DNA from: Sphingomonas hankookensis
GTDB lineage: Bacteria > Pseudomonadota > Alphaproteobacteria > Sphingomonadales > Sphingomonadaceae
Direction: 5' to 3'
DNA: 64,000 nt
Assembly: GCF_028551275.1 (NCBI RefSeq)
Contig: NZ_CP117025.1
Location: forward strand, 1 to 64,000
Part shown: positions 17,076 through 24,801 of the stretch, one piece after another
Position numbering within the stretch: position 1 is the stretch's first letter
Layout: each line of letters begins with the position of its first letter
Translations under genes and position numbers: made by a program
Notes under the pieces: model-generated
Told to the model about the DNA's origin: nothing
The model's database searches: none
Seen by the model: the letters and a program-made list of their open reading frames with translations, nothing else

Positions 17076-17281
17076 CCGATGATCCCGTCGCCCGCAATCG
17101 CTGGCTCGTGCTGGTCGCGATCCGGATCGCCACCGCGATGGGTGCGGTGTTCGGGCTGATCGTGCTGGCGCGTGCTCCGGACACCGGCATGCGCGTGCTG
17201 GGCGCGGCGATCGTGCTGTCGGCGCTGTACGCGATGGCGGTCGTACCGCGCGGGCTGACCGCGAAGTGGCGCAGCAAGTGA
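17072..17281 (+). CDS. Small two-helix membrane protein
   Basis: 69 residues: a short acidic N-terminus (MTDDPVARNRW), two hydrophobic segments (LVLVAIRIATAMGAVFGLIV and VLGAAIVLSALYAMAVV) and a basic C-terminus (PRGLTAKWRSK). It overlaps the HAD gene by 4 bp and the ATP12 gene as GTGA. Its conserved place just before an F1-ATPase assembly chaperone hints at a role near the inner membrane, but no function is known. Confidence 0.75.
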   Translation: MTDDPVARNRWLVLVAIRIATAMGAVFGLIVLARAPDTGMRVLGAAIVLSALYAMAVVPRGLTAKWRSK

Positions 17282-17961
17282 AGCGCTTCTGGCAGGACGT
17301 CGCGGTCACGGCGGACGGCGGCATCGCGCTGGACGGGCGACCGGTGCGCACACCGGGGCGGCTGCCGCTGGTGGTGCCCTTCCCCGCGCTGGCCGAGGCG
17401 ATCGCCGACGAATGGCGCGCGGTGGAGGAGACGATCGATCCGCGGGCGATGCCGCTGACCGGCCTCGCCAACGCCGCGATCGAACGGATCGCACCCGATG
17501 CGGCTACCTTTGCGGGCGGGATCGCGGTGTATGGCGGCAGCGACCTGCTCTGCTATCGCGCCGAGCCCGGACCACTCGCGGATCGGCAGGCGGCGATATG
17601 GCATCCGGTCCTCGACTGGGCACGGGAGCGGTTCGGCGTCGACTTCACCGTCACCGATGGCGTGATGCCGGTCGAACAACCGCCGCGGACGCTGGCGCGG
17701 CTGCGCGAGGCGGTGGTTGCCCTGTCGCCATGGCAGCTGGCGCCGCTGTCGCCGATCGTCTCGCTGACCGGATCGCTGCTGCTGGGGCTGGCGGTCGTCG
17801 AGCGCGCGATCGATGCCGACACCGCCTGGGCGGCCGCGCATGTCGACGAGGACTGGCAGGCCGAGCAATGGGGCGAGGACGAACTCGCCGCCGAAACCCG
17901 TGCGGCACGCGCGAGCGATTATCGGGCGGCGATCCGCTTCCTCGACCTCATCCGCGTCTGA
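17278..17961 (+). CDS. ATP12-family F1-ATPase assembly chaperone
   Basis: 227 residues of the ATP12 family, which in mitochondria protects the F1 alpha subunit during assembly. Typical segments are KRFWQDVAV, VRTPGRLPLVVP, IADEWRAVEETIDPRAMPLT (the conserved EW and P positions) and GGSDLLCYRA. GTG 17278 gives an MKRFW-type N-terminus and overlaps the upstream stop (GTGA); an earlier GTG at 17266 is possible. Its end overlaps the convergent LacI gene by 14 bp. Confidence 0.92.
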   Translation: MKRFWQDVAVTADGGIALDGRPVRTPGRLPLVVPFPALAEAIADEWRAVEETIDPRAMPLTGLANAAIERIAPDAATFAGGIAVYGGSDLLCYRAEPGPLADRQAAIWHPVLDWARERFGVDFTVTDGVMPVEQPPRTLARLREAVVALSPWQLAPLSPIVSLTGSLLLGLAVVERAIDADTAWAAAHVDEDWQAEQWGEDELAAETRAARASDYRAAIRFLDLIRV

Positions 17962-18952
17962 CCGGACCGCACGATCCGCCGATCGACAGCGACAGCGTGG
18001 CGGTCAGTGGCGCGTCGTCTGCCGTGCATTCGATCCGGTCGATCAGCCGCGTCGTGATCGCGCCCGCCATATCGGCGATCGGGCGATGGACCGTGGTCAG
18101 CGCCGGCGTCAGCATTTGCGCGAGAATGCTGCCGTCGAAGCCGATGACGGAGAGGTCGCCCGGCACGTCGATTGCCCGCGATGCCGCGACCTTCAGCACG
18201 GCCGCCGCCATTACGTCGTTGCCGGCAAAGATCGCGGTAGGGCGCGGGGTCGCCTGCAACAACCGCGTCGCCGCCGCCACGCCGCTGTCGAAGCCGTAAT
18301 CGCCCTCTGCCTCATGGCGGAGGGTCAGGCCGTGGTCGTCCAGCCCGGCAATAAACCCGGCACGCCGTTCACGGGCCGACGCGGCGGTGACCGGCCCCGA
18401 CAGCAGCGCGATCCGGCGATGGCCAAGTGCCGCCAGATGATCGGCCACGGCACGCGCCGCGCCGCGCTCGTCCGACACCAGCACCGCGCCATAGCCAGAC
18501 AGCGCGACCGAAGAGAGCGCCACTGCCGGCACACCCGCTTCGCTCAGCGCTTCTGCCATCCCCGCGATGCCGGAGATGGGCGGCACGACCACCACGCCAT
18601 CGACCCTCGACCGTCCGGCGAAATCGAGCACGTCGGCGACCGGATCGCCATCGCCCGGCGCGACCGGATGCACCACCAGCTCATAACCCCGCGCCGCCGC
18701 CGCACCGACGATCCCGCGCTGTAAGGGGTCGAGCACCAGCGCGTTGCGATCGTTATGCACCAGCCCCAGCAGGAACGACCGCCCGGTCGCCAGCCCGCGT
18801 GCACGGGCGCTGGGGCGGAACTGCAGTTCGGCGACCACCGCCTCCACCTGCTCGCGGGTGGCGGCGTTGACCAACGGCGACCGGTTGAGCACGCGCGACA
18901 CGGTACGGATCGACACGCCCGCCCGCGCCGCGACATCGGCGATGGTTGTCAC
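17948..18952 (-). CDS. LacI-family transcriptional regulator
   Basis: 334 residues. The N-terminal HTH is TTIADVAARAGVSIRTVSRV with hinge-helix residues (RPSARARGLATG). A periplasmic-binding-protein-like sensor domain has HLAALGHRRIALLSG, PTAIFAGNDVMAAAVL and DLSVIGFDG. Such regulators usually respond to sugars, but no sugar genes flank it, so its target is probably elsewhere. The stop overlaps the end of the ATP12 gene in the opposite direction. Confidence 0.93.
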   Translation of the reverse strand: MTTIADVAARAGVSIRTVSRVLNRSPLVNAATREQVEAVVAELQFRPSARARGLATGRSFLLGLVHNDRNALVLDPLQRGIVGAAAARGYELVVHPVAPGDGDPVADVLDFAGRSRVDGVVVVPPISGIAGMAEALSEAGVPAVALSSVALSGYGAVLVSDERGAARAVADHLAALGHRRIALLSGPVTAASARERRAGFIAGLDDHGLTLRHEAEGDYGFDSGVAAATRLLQATPRPTAIFAGNDVMAAAVLKVAASRAIDVPGDLSVIGFDGSILAQMLTPALTTVHRPIADMAGAITTRLIDRIECTADDAPLTATLSLSIGGSCGPVRRG

Positions 18953-19138
18953 GCGATATGCCCCTCCAAAACGACATGCGGAGCAGGAACTGCCTCGGCC
19001 GTTCCCGCCCCGTCATGGTTCGGCGATGCGGCGTCCGAGGGAGCGAACCACCGCATCGTCTCGATCGTCAGCAAGCCTCGTCTCCCGCATCCTCACTTGC
19101 GCAAGGCATAGGCGAAGCCGATCGCCGCTGTCGAACGA

Positions 19139-19564
19139 TCAGGCGAGCGTCAGGCCGACATCGACATTGCCGCGCGTCGCATTCGAATAGGGGCAGATGC
19201 CGTGCGCGGTGTCGATCAACGCTTGCGCCTGCTGCGGATCGACGCCGGGCACCGCCACCTTCAGGTCGGCGGTGATGCCGAACCCACCGAGCGAACGCGG
19301 GCCGATGCCGACGGTCGCGGTGACGGTCACGTCGTTCGGGACCTTGATCCCCAGCTGCTGCCCCGCGACCTTCATCGCGCCGATGAAGCACGCGGCATAG
19401 CCCGCCGCGAACAGCTGTTCCGGATTACTGCCGTCACCGCCGGCACCGCCCAGTTCGCGCGGGGTCGACAGCTTGACGTCGAACCGGCCGTCCTCGCTGC
19501 GCGCATGGCCTTCGCGCCCCCCGGTGGCGGTGGCAGTGGTGCTGTACTTGACGTCGATCGACAT
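19139..19564 (-). CDS. ohr: Organic hydroperoxide resistance peroxidase
   Basis: 141-residue Ohr/OsmC-fold thiol peroxidase that reduces organic and fatty-acid hydroperoxides using lipoylated partners. Both catalytic cysteines are present: Cys59 in GYAACFIGAM and Cys124 in HGICPYSNAT. The N-terminal REGHARSEDGRFDVKLSTP is typical. Divergent from ohrR with a 101-bp spacer carrying two operator-like palindromes, so regulation by OhrR is strongly implied. Confidence 0.95.
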   Translation of the reverse strand: MSIDVKYSTTATATGGREGHARSEDGRFDVKLSTPRELGGAGGDGSNPEQLFAAGYAACFIGAMKVAGQQLGIKVPNDVTVTATVGIGPRSLGGFGITADLKVAVPGVDPQQAQALIDTAHGICPYSNATRGNVDVGLTLA

Positions 19565-19582
19565 GGCGGTTGCTCCATTTGT

Positions 19583-19643
19583 TTATCGCGATAATTAAAT
19601 AGCGTCGCCCGGCCGGACTGTCCAGTATTATTTATCGCGACAA
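19583..19643. promoter_or_regulatory. Two putative OhrR operators in the ohr-ohrR spacer
   Basis: Site 1 (19583-19594) is a perfect palindrome TTATCGCGATAA. Site 2 (19631-19643) is TTTATCGCGACAA with matching core TTATCGCGA. They lie about 48 bp apart, one near each divergent gene, and the surrounding DNA is AT-rich. MarR/OhrR proteins bind such palindromes, released when their sensing Cys is oxidised. The binding itself is inferred. Confidence 0.7.
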
Positions 19644-19665
19644 TCATTCATGCTATATGCCCGCC

Positions 19666-20106
19666 ATGGACAAGCCCCTGCCCCTCGACGAACAGCTCTG
19701 CTTCTCGCTCTACGCCGCGACGATCGCGATCAACCGGACCTACAAGCCGATGCTCGACCGGATGGGGATCACCTATCCCCAGTTCCTCGTCCTGCTGACG
19801 CTGAGCGATTCGGAGGACGGACTGACCATCGGCGCCATCGCCGAACGGCTGTCGCTGGAGCCGAGCACGATCACGCCGCTCGCCAAGCGGATGGAGGCGG
19901 CGGGGCTGGTCGACCGACTGCGCAATCCGGAAGATGAACGCCAGGTACTGGTACGGTTGACCGAAGCGGGGCGCGCGCGCTGGGCGGAGAGCGGCTGCTT
20001 AGCGCCAACCGTCGTCGCGCGCAGCGGGATGACGCCGGAACGGTTGATCGCGCTTAATGGCGAAGTGACCGCGTTGCGCCGTGCATTGGACGCGGCGCTC
20101 GGCTGA
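19666..20106 (+). CDS. ohrR: MarR-family organic peroxide sensor/repressor
   Basis: 146 residues with a winged-helix MarR fold. The N-terminal sensing Cys is in EQLCFSLYAA, followed by Tyr residues that hydrogen-bond it in the family (NRTYKPML, GITYPQF). The recognition helix is LSLEPSTITPLAKRMEAAGLV, and the wing carries the conserved DERQ. A second Cys (ESGCLAP) suggests the two-Cys disulfide mechanism of the Xanthomonas type. ATG 19666 is favoured; another in-frame ATG is 9 bp upstream. Divergent partner of ohr. Confidence 0.93.
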   Translation: MDKPLPLDEQLCFSLYAATIAINRTYKPMLDRMGITYPQFLVLLTLSDSEDGLTIGAIAERLSLEPSTITPLAKRMEAAGLVDRLRNPEDERQVLVRLTEAGRARWAESGCLAPTVVARSGMTPERLIALNGEVTALRRALDAALG

Positions 20107-20148
20107 TTACCCCTTGGCGTTCAACGTCTTGGAACATATATCGAACAT

Positions 20149-21396
20149 ATGGCGCAGCTCGACACCCGTGCGAAACTGGCGATCCTTGCCGATGCCGCGA
20201 AATATGATGCGTCCTGCGCGTCGTCGGGCACGGCCAAGCGCCATTCGCGCGACGGGAAGGGAATCGGGTCGACCGAGGGGATGGGCATTTGCCACGCCTA
20301 TGCGCCCGATGGTCGCTGCATCTCGTTGCTCAAGATCCTGCTGACCAACAGCTGCATCTTCGACTGCCATTACTGCATCAATCGCAAGTCGTCGAACGTC
20401 CGTCGTGCTCGTTTTACCGCGCAGGAGGTCGTGGCGCTGACGCTCAGCTTCTATCGGCGGAACTATATCGAGGGGCTGTTCCTGTCGTCGGGGATCATCG
20501 GGTCGTCCAACTATACGATGGAGCAGATCGTCGAGGTCGCGCGGTCGTTGCGCGAGGACCACGATTTTCGCGGCTATATCCACCTGAAGACCATTCCCGA
20601 TGCCGATCCCGAACTGGTGCATCTGGCCGGGGTCTATGCCGACCGCGTGTCGATCAATGTGGAGCTGCCGACCACCGGCGGGCTGAAGCGGCTGGCGCCG
20701 GAAAAGTCGGCGACGCAGATCGAGGGGGCGATGGGCCAGGTCGCGCACGATATCGCGGACGGTCGCGACGCGCGAAAGCGGTATAAGTCGGCGCCGAAAT
20801 ATGCGCCGGCGGGGCAGTCGACGCAGATGATCGTCGGCGCCGATGCGGCGACCGACCGCGATATCGTCGGCAAGGCGTCGACGCTGTACGACCGCTACGG
20901 TCTGCGCCGCGTCTATTATTCGGCGTTCAGCCCGATCCCCGAGGCGTCCGCCGTCCTGCCGCTGCAACGCCCGCCGCTGATGCGCGAGCACCGCCTGTAC
21001 CAGTCGGACTGGCTGATGCGCTTCTATGACTATCGTGCCGACGAGGTGCGCGCGGCGGCGGACGATGCGACGGGGATGCTCCCGCTCGACATCGATCCCA
21101 AGCTCGCCTGGGCGCTCAAATTCCGCGATCGCTTTCCGGTCGACGTGAACCGCGCGCCGCGCGAGATGCTGCTGCGCGTGCCGGGGCTGGGGGTGAAGGC
21201 GGTCAACGCGATCCTGACCGCGCGGCGTTGGCGGCGGCTGGCGCTGGCCGATGTCGCGCGGCTGACCGTGTCGATCGCCAAGCTCCGGCCGTTCCTGATC
21301 GCCGATGACTGGCGGCCGGTGGTGCTGGCGGACCGGGCGGAGTTGCGGCCGGTGGTCGCGCCGAAAAAGGCGGACCAGATGGAGTTGTTCAGCTGA
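20149..21396 (+). CDS. Putative DNA modification/repair radical SAM protein (UDG-linked type)
   Basis: 415 residues. The radical SAM cluster is C69-x3-C73-x2-C76 (NSCIFDCHYCINR). Early landmarks are STEGMGICHAYAPDGRC and LLKILLTNSC. The C-terminus holds a helix-hairpin-helix (VPGLGVKAVNAILTARRW), a non-specific DNA-binding motif. This combination matches the known but uncharacterised family that sits beside a UDG-superfamily gene in many genomes (the TIGRFAM rSAM_link_UDG concept). Its partner here, the DUF4130-UdgX gene, begins about 930 bp downstream past a hemerythrin gene and a MITE-like element. The chemical reaction is unknown. Confidence 0.9.
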   Translation: MAQLDTRAKLAILADAAKYDASCASSGTAKRHSRDGKGIGSTEGMGICHAYAPDGRCISLLKILLTNSCIFDCHYCINRKSSNVRRARFTAQEVVALTLSFYRRNYIEGLFLSSGIIGSSNYTMEQIVEVARSLREDHDFRGYIHLKTIPDADPELVHLAGVYADRVSINVELPTTGGLKRLAPEKSATQIEGAMGQVAHDIADGRDARKRYKSAPKYAPAGQSTQMIVGADAATDRDIVGKASTLYDRYGLRRVYYSAFSPIPEASAVLPLQRPPLMREHRLYQSDWLMRFYDYRADEVRAAADDATGMLPLDIDPKLAWALKFRDRFPVDVNRAPREMLLRVPGLGVKAVNAILTARRWRRLALADVARLTVSIAKLRPFLIADDWRPVVLADRAELRPVVAPKKADQMELFS

Positions 21397-21400
21397 ACCG

Positions 21401-21499
21401 CCGTCATCCCGGCGGAGGCCGGGATCCATGGTCGCGACCGATATCGATAGAAGCGCGCCGTTCCGTGTCCATGGATTCCGGCCTTCGCCGGAATGACGG
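21401..21499. repeat. Long palindrome between the radical SAM and hemerythrin genes
   Basis: The outer arms CCGTCATCCCGGCGGAGGCC and GGCCTTCGCCGGAATGACGG pair nearly perfectly, with an inner pair ATCCATGG/CCATGGAT. This is the widespread REP-like form found in this lineage. It could terminate the radical SAM transcript or stabilise mRNA. Confidence 0.75.
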
Positions 21500-21579
21500 G
21501 TGGCGGTGAAAATCCCTCGCAAGAGAAACCTCCGCGGATTGCCGCCGTTGGTCGGTGTGAACCAGCAAAGGAATTTCCC

Positions 21580-22056
21580 ATGGCCGACGCCCGCATCTAT
21601 GCCGACCTGAAGGCCGATCACGACCGGCACCGCGACCTGTTGAAGCGCATCGACGCGGCCACGGGCGACGAGCGTGCCGAACTGTTCGAGGAATTTCGCG
21701 TCGAGGTGTCGGCCCATGCCGCCGCGGAGGAGGAGGCGCTGTACGCGACGATGCTCGCCAATCCCGACCTGCGCGACGAGGCGCGGCATTCGGTGTCGGA
21801 GCATAAGGAAATCGACGACTATCTGGGCGAGATCGCCAAGCTGGACGCCGGCAGCAACGAATGGAACGAGCGCTTCGCCGAGATGCGCCACCGCTACGAA
21901 CATCATATCGACGAGGAGGAGGAAGAGATGTTCCCCGCCGCCGCCGAGGAACTGAGCGATGCCGAGGAAGCGCGCATCGCCAAGGTGTTCGAGGACCGCA
22001 AGCCAAAGGAACTGGCAATCGCCGAGACGTCGGAAGCGGGCGACGACCGCGACTAG
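21580..22056 (+). CDS. Hemerythrin HHE-domain protein
   Basis: 158 residues, all-helical, with His/Glu spacing for a di-iron site: LKADHDRHRDLL, VEVSAHAAAEEEALY, HSVSEHKEIDDY and MRHRYEHHIDEEEEEMFP. Such proteins sense or store O2, NO or iron. AAAGGA precedes the ATG at 21580. The stop TAG (22054-22056) is created by the junction with the MITE-like element. Without that element the stop would be TAA overlapping the start of the next gene (TAATG), so the two were once coupled. The first 130 residues carry the domain; the tail is acidic and low-complexity. Confidence 0.9.
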   Translation: MADARIYADLKADHDRHRDLLKRIDAATGDERAELFEEFRVEVSAHAAAEEEALYATMLANPDLRDEARHSVSEHKEIDDYLGEIAKLDAGSNEWNERFAEMRHRYEHHIDEEEEEMFPAAAEELSDAEEARIAKVFEDRKPKELAIAETSEAGDDRD

Positions 22057-22322
22057 AGCCTGAAGGCCTGGTTTTGACCCGTCGTGGTTGCCCTGCGCCG
22101 TTCGTCGGCAAGGAGTACCGTGCAGCGTGGGCACCTTGCCCGGGCAAGCCGTACGACGACGTCCGGCGGGCGGCGCAGGGCAACCGCGAAGCGGCGGGCC
22201 GATGCAGGCCTGTGATGGCGTCGCTCGTCAGTCATGGGGGCAAGGCCCCGCTCCTTCCTCACTCCTATCCACAGACCCGCATCGGCTCCGTCCCGATGGG
22301 TCAAAACCAGGCCTTCAGGCTC
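22056..22322. mobile_element. MITE-like element with 25-bp perfect terminal inverted repeats
   Basis: 267 bp with perfect ends: GAGCCTGAAGGCCTGGTTTT plus GACCC (22056-22080) and its exact complement (22298-22322). TA lies on both sides (22054-22055 and 22323-22324), a TA target duplication. An inner inverted repeat, GGTTGCCCTGCGCC (22086-22099), recurs as its complement near 22172-22185. No transposase is present, so it must have been moved in trans, probably by an IS630/Tc1- or IS5-type enzyme. It sits exactly between two genes whose stop and start would otherwise overlap. Confidence 0.82.
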
Positions 22323-22324
22323 TA

Positions 22325-23704
22325 ATGCGGGTCGCGGCGCTGGCGGCGGCGGATGATTTCGACGGGTGGCGCGATGCCGCCCGGTCGCTCGCCGCGCAGC
22401 GCGTGTCCCCAGCGGAAGTGGTGTGGCAGGTCGGTGACCTGCCCACCGACCTGTTCGGCGACGAGGCGATCGTCGCCGGCGACGCCCCCGCCCCCCGCGT
22501 GCCCCGTGCGTTCATCGATCTGGCGCGGACGGTGGCGATGCACGCCGACCCGGAGCGATTCGCGCTGCTCTATGCGATGCTCACCCGCCTGATCGACCAG
22601 CCCCGCCTGATCGACGACAAGGCCGATCCGGCGATGCGGCGGCTGGAGGAGATGGCCAAGGCGGTCCGGCGCGACATTCACAAGATGCGCGCCTTTCTGC
22701 GCTTTCGCGAGGTCGAGGAAGAGGGCGGCACCCGCTTCGTCGCGTGGTTCGAGCCGGAGCATCATATCGTCCGCCACAATGGCCGGTTCTTCGTCGACCG
22801 GTTCGCGGCGATGCGCTGGTCGATCCTGACGCCCGAAGTGTCGCTGCACTGGGACGGCGAGACGCTGTCCGAAGGGCCCGGTGCCAGCAAGGCCGACGCC
22901 CCCGACGGCGACCCGGTCGAGGAGGTCTGGAAGACCTATTACGCGTCGATCTTCAATCCCGCCCGGCTGAAAAAGGGCGCGATGCTGAAGGAGATGCCGC
23001 GCAAATATTGGAAGAACATGCCCGAAACCGCGCTGGTCCCGGCGCTGATCGCGGGGGCACAGGCACGCGAGGCGGCGATGATCGAGACGGCACGAGCGGC
23101 TCCCGGTGGCAATAGCGAGGCGGCGTGGGCGGCGCTGCGCGACGAGGCGATGGGCTGCCAGCGCTGCCCGCTATGGAAGCCAGCGACGCAGACGGTGTTC
23201 GGCGAGGGGCCGGTGGATGCCGATATGATGGTCGTCGGCGAACAGCCGGGCGACCAGGAGGATCTGGCGGGGCGCCCCTTCGTGGGCCCGGCGGGGCAGA
23301 TGTTCGACCGGGCGATGGCCCAAGCCGGGATCGATCGGTCGCGAGTCTATGTCACCAACGCGGTCAAGCATTTCAAGTTCGAGCCGCGGGGCAAGCGGCG
23401 CATCCATGCCAAGCCCGGCGTGGGCGAGATCGATGCCTGTCGCTGGTGGATCGAACAGGAGCGCGGCATTCTCCGCCCGCGCATGACGGTGGCGCTGGGC
23501 GCGACGGCGGCGCGGTCGCTGACCGGCAAGACGGTGACGATCTCGCGCGAGCGCGGGCGGGTGCTGACCTTGGCCGATGGCGGGATCGGCTGGATCACGG
23601 TCCATCCGAGCTATTTGCTGCGGCTGCCCGATAAAATCCAGGCAGAAGAAGAGTTTGCACGGTTCGTCGAGGATTTGAAGGGTGCGGCGGCGGCGATGGC
23701 GTGA
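22325..23704 (+). CDS. DUF4130 domain fused to UdgX-type uracil-DNA glycosylase
   Basis: 459 residues. The first ~250 form the UDG-linked DUF4130 domain (HKMRAFLRFREVEEEGGTRF, EPEHHIVRHNGRFFVDRFAA, RKYWKNMPET). The C-terminal ~195 are a family 4/5-like UDG: Cys pair GCQRCPLW for [4Fe-4S], motif GEQPGDQEDLAGRPFVGPAG, and LLRLPD after VHPS. The loop GKRRIHAKPG contains the UdgX KRRIH signature, whose His (about residue 361) bonds covalently to the abasic site in mycobacterial UdgX. ATG 22325 lies 3 bp past the MITE-like element. Transcription must read through that element or start within it. Confidence 0.92.
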   Translation: MRVAALAAADDFDGWRDAARSLAAQRVSPAEVVWQVGDLPTDLFGDEAIVAGDAPAPRVPRAFIDLARTVAMHADPERFALLYAMLTRLIDQPRLIDDKADPAMRRLEEMAKAVRRDIHKMRAFLRFREVEEEGGTRFVAWFEPEHHIVRHNGRFFVDRFAAMRWSILTPEVSLHWDGETLSEGPGASKADAPDGDPVEEVWKTYYASIFNPARLKKGAMLKEMPRKYWKNMPETALVPALIAGAQAREAAMIETARAAPGGNSEAAWAALRDEAMGCQRCPLWKPATQTVFGEGPVDADMMVVGEQPGDQEDLAGRPFVGPAGQMFDRAMAQAGIDRSRVYVTNAVKHFKFEPRGKRRIHAKPGVGEIDACRWWIEQERGILRPRMTVALGATAARSLTGKTVTISRERGRVLTLADGGIGWITVHPSYLLRLPDKIQAEEEFARFVEDLKGAAAAMA

Positions 23705-24156
23705 GGCCAAAGTTCACTAAGTTCACACTCGTCGCGTTGTTGTGGTGGTAGCGATTCCTCCCGTTTGAACTGGGCGTCATGCCGGCGGCGGCTGGCATTT
23801 TTCCGTTACCGGGGGCGGCAGGAGCCGCTTGAGGCCCCAGCCTTCGCTGGGGCGACGTTTGGGGGCTGACGGTGAGAAAGATCGTTTTCACGCGAAGGCG
23901 CGGCGGCGCGGAGTAGAAAAAAGGGCTGTTTTTCGCGCAGAGGCGCAGAGGGTGAAGAGGGGTTGTGGAGCGGGCGGCGTCAGTCTGTCTGGCAAAGCCC
24001 TTCTCTTTCGGCTCCCCCCATAGAGAGCCGCGGTCGCGGCGAGCGCCACCTCTCTGCGCCCTCCGCGCCTCTGCGCGATCAAATCCTTCCTTCTTCTCCC
24101 CGCCTCCGTGTGAACCCATTCCCGCGAGCCTACCTAAAGCACCCGCTGTAGGAAAA
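23705..24156. repeat. Repeat-rich intergenic region, no gene seen
   Basis: 452 bp between convergent genes. It holds a hairpin GCCCCAGCCTTCGCTGGGGC near 23833 and, outside it, long arms of the purine-rich GCGCAGAGGCGCAGAGG type (23930-23955) facing CTCTGCGCCCTCCGCGCCTC (24053-24076). The same arm family recurs in 26500-26830. No open frame has a credible start or composition. Confidence 0.7.
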
Positions 24157-24801
24157 TCATTCCGGGCGCGGATGCCACCACGGCTCAGGCTGCGGCAGGG
24201 TGATCGCGTCGTGCTGATCCGGGGCCTCGGCGATGGCGCGCAGGCGGTCGAGGTCTTCGGGGGTGTCGATGTCGATCAGTTCGGCCGGCGTCGTTACGAC
24301 ATGGCGACCGGCGCGGACGAGGTCGCGGGCGCCGGCATCGCCTTCGAGCGATTCGAGGAAGTCGAAGCGGCCCGCGCCGAACACGGCCGGCGGGCACGGC
24401 CTCGTCCCGTCGCTCGACGCGACTACCGCGTCCGCATCGTCGCGGGCGGTGTCGAGCAGGCGATAGACATGGGCGGCGGTGATGCGCGGCATGTCGGCGA
24501 GCGCGATCACCACGCCCTTCGCGCCCTTGGCCCGCGCCGCGCGCAGGCCGAGCTGGACGGAGCGCGACATGCCCGCCGCGGGGTCATCGTTGACGATAAC
24601 GTCATAGCCGCGCGACGCGAAGTCGAGCTTCGTCCCGTCGATCACCGCGACGCGGTCGAGGAACGGGATCGCCTCCAGCGCGGTCACGACATGATAGGCG
24701 ACCGGCTTGTGCAGGAATTCCTGCGCCAGCTTGTCGGCATCGCCGAAGCGCTGCGAGCGCCCGGCCGCCAGCAGGATCAGGACGGTATCTTCAGCGCGCA
24801 T
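24157..24801 (-). CDS. MocA-like molybdenum cofactor nucleotidyltransferase
   Basis: 214 residues of the MobA/MocA NTP-transferase fold. LILLAAGRSQRFG is the nucleotide-binding signature, DKLAQEFLHKPV the conserved Lys segment, and VIALADMPRI the metal-binding Asp region. MocA attaches CMP to molybdopterin for xanthine-oxidase-family enzymes. Immediately after and overlapping xdhC by 11 bp; together they point to maturation of a Mo-hydroxylase such as the paoABC complex at 36061-39760. No other client is visible in the window. Confidence 0.87.
   Translation of the reverse strand: MRAEDTVLILLAAGRSQRFGDADKLAQEFLHKPVAYHVVTALEAIPFLDRVAVIDGTKLDFASRGYDVIVNDDPAAGMSRSVQLGLRAARAKGAKGVVIALADMPRITAAHVYRLLDTARDDADAVVASSDGTRPCPPAVFGAGRFDFLESLEGDAGARDLVRAGRHVVTTPAELIDIDTPEDLDRLRAIAEAPDQHDAITLPQPEPWWHPRPE

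Noticed and set aside
20107..22134. 675-codon minus-strand frame opposite the radical SAM and hemerythrin genes
   Set aside because: It crosses a palindromic repeat and two well-supported plus-strand genes, and its product is low-complexity. Treated as a shadow.
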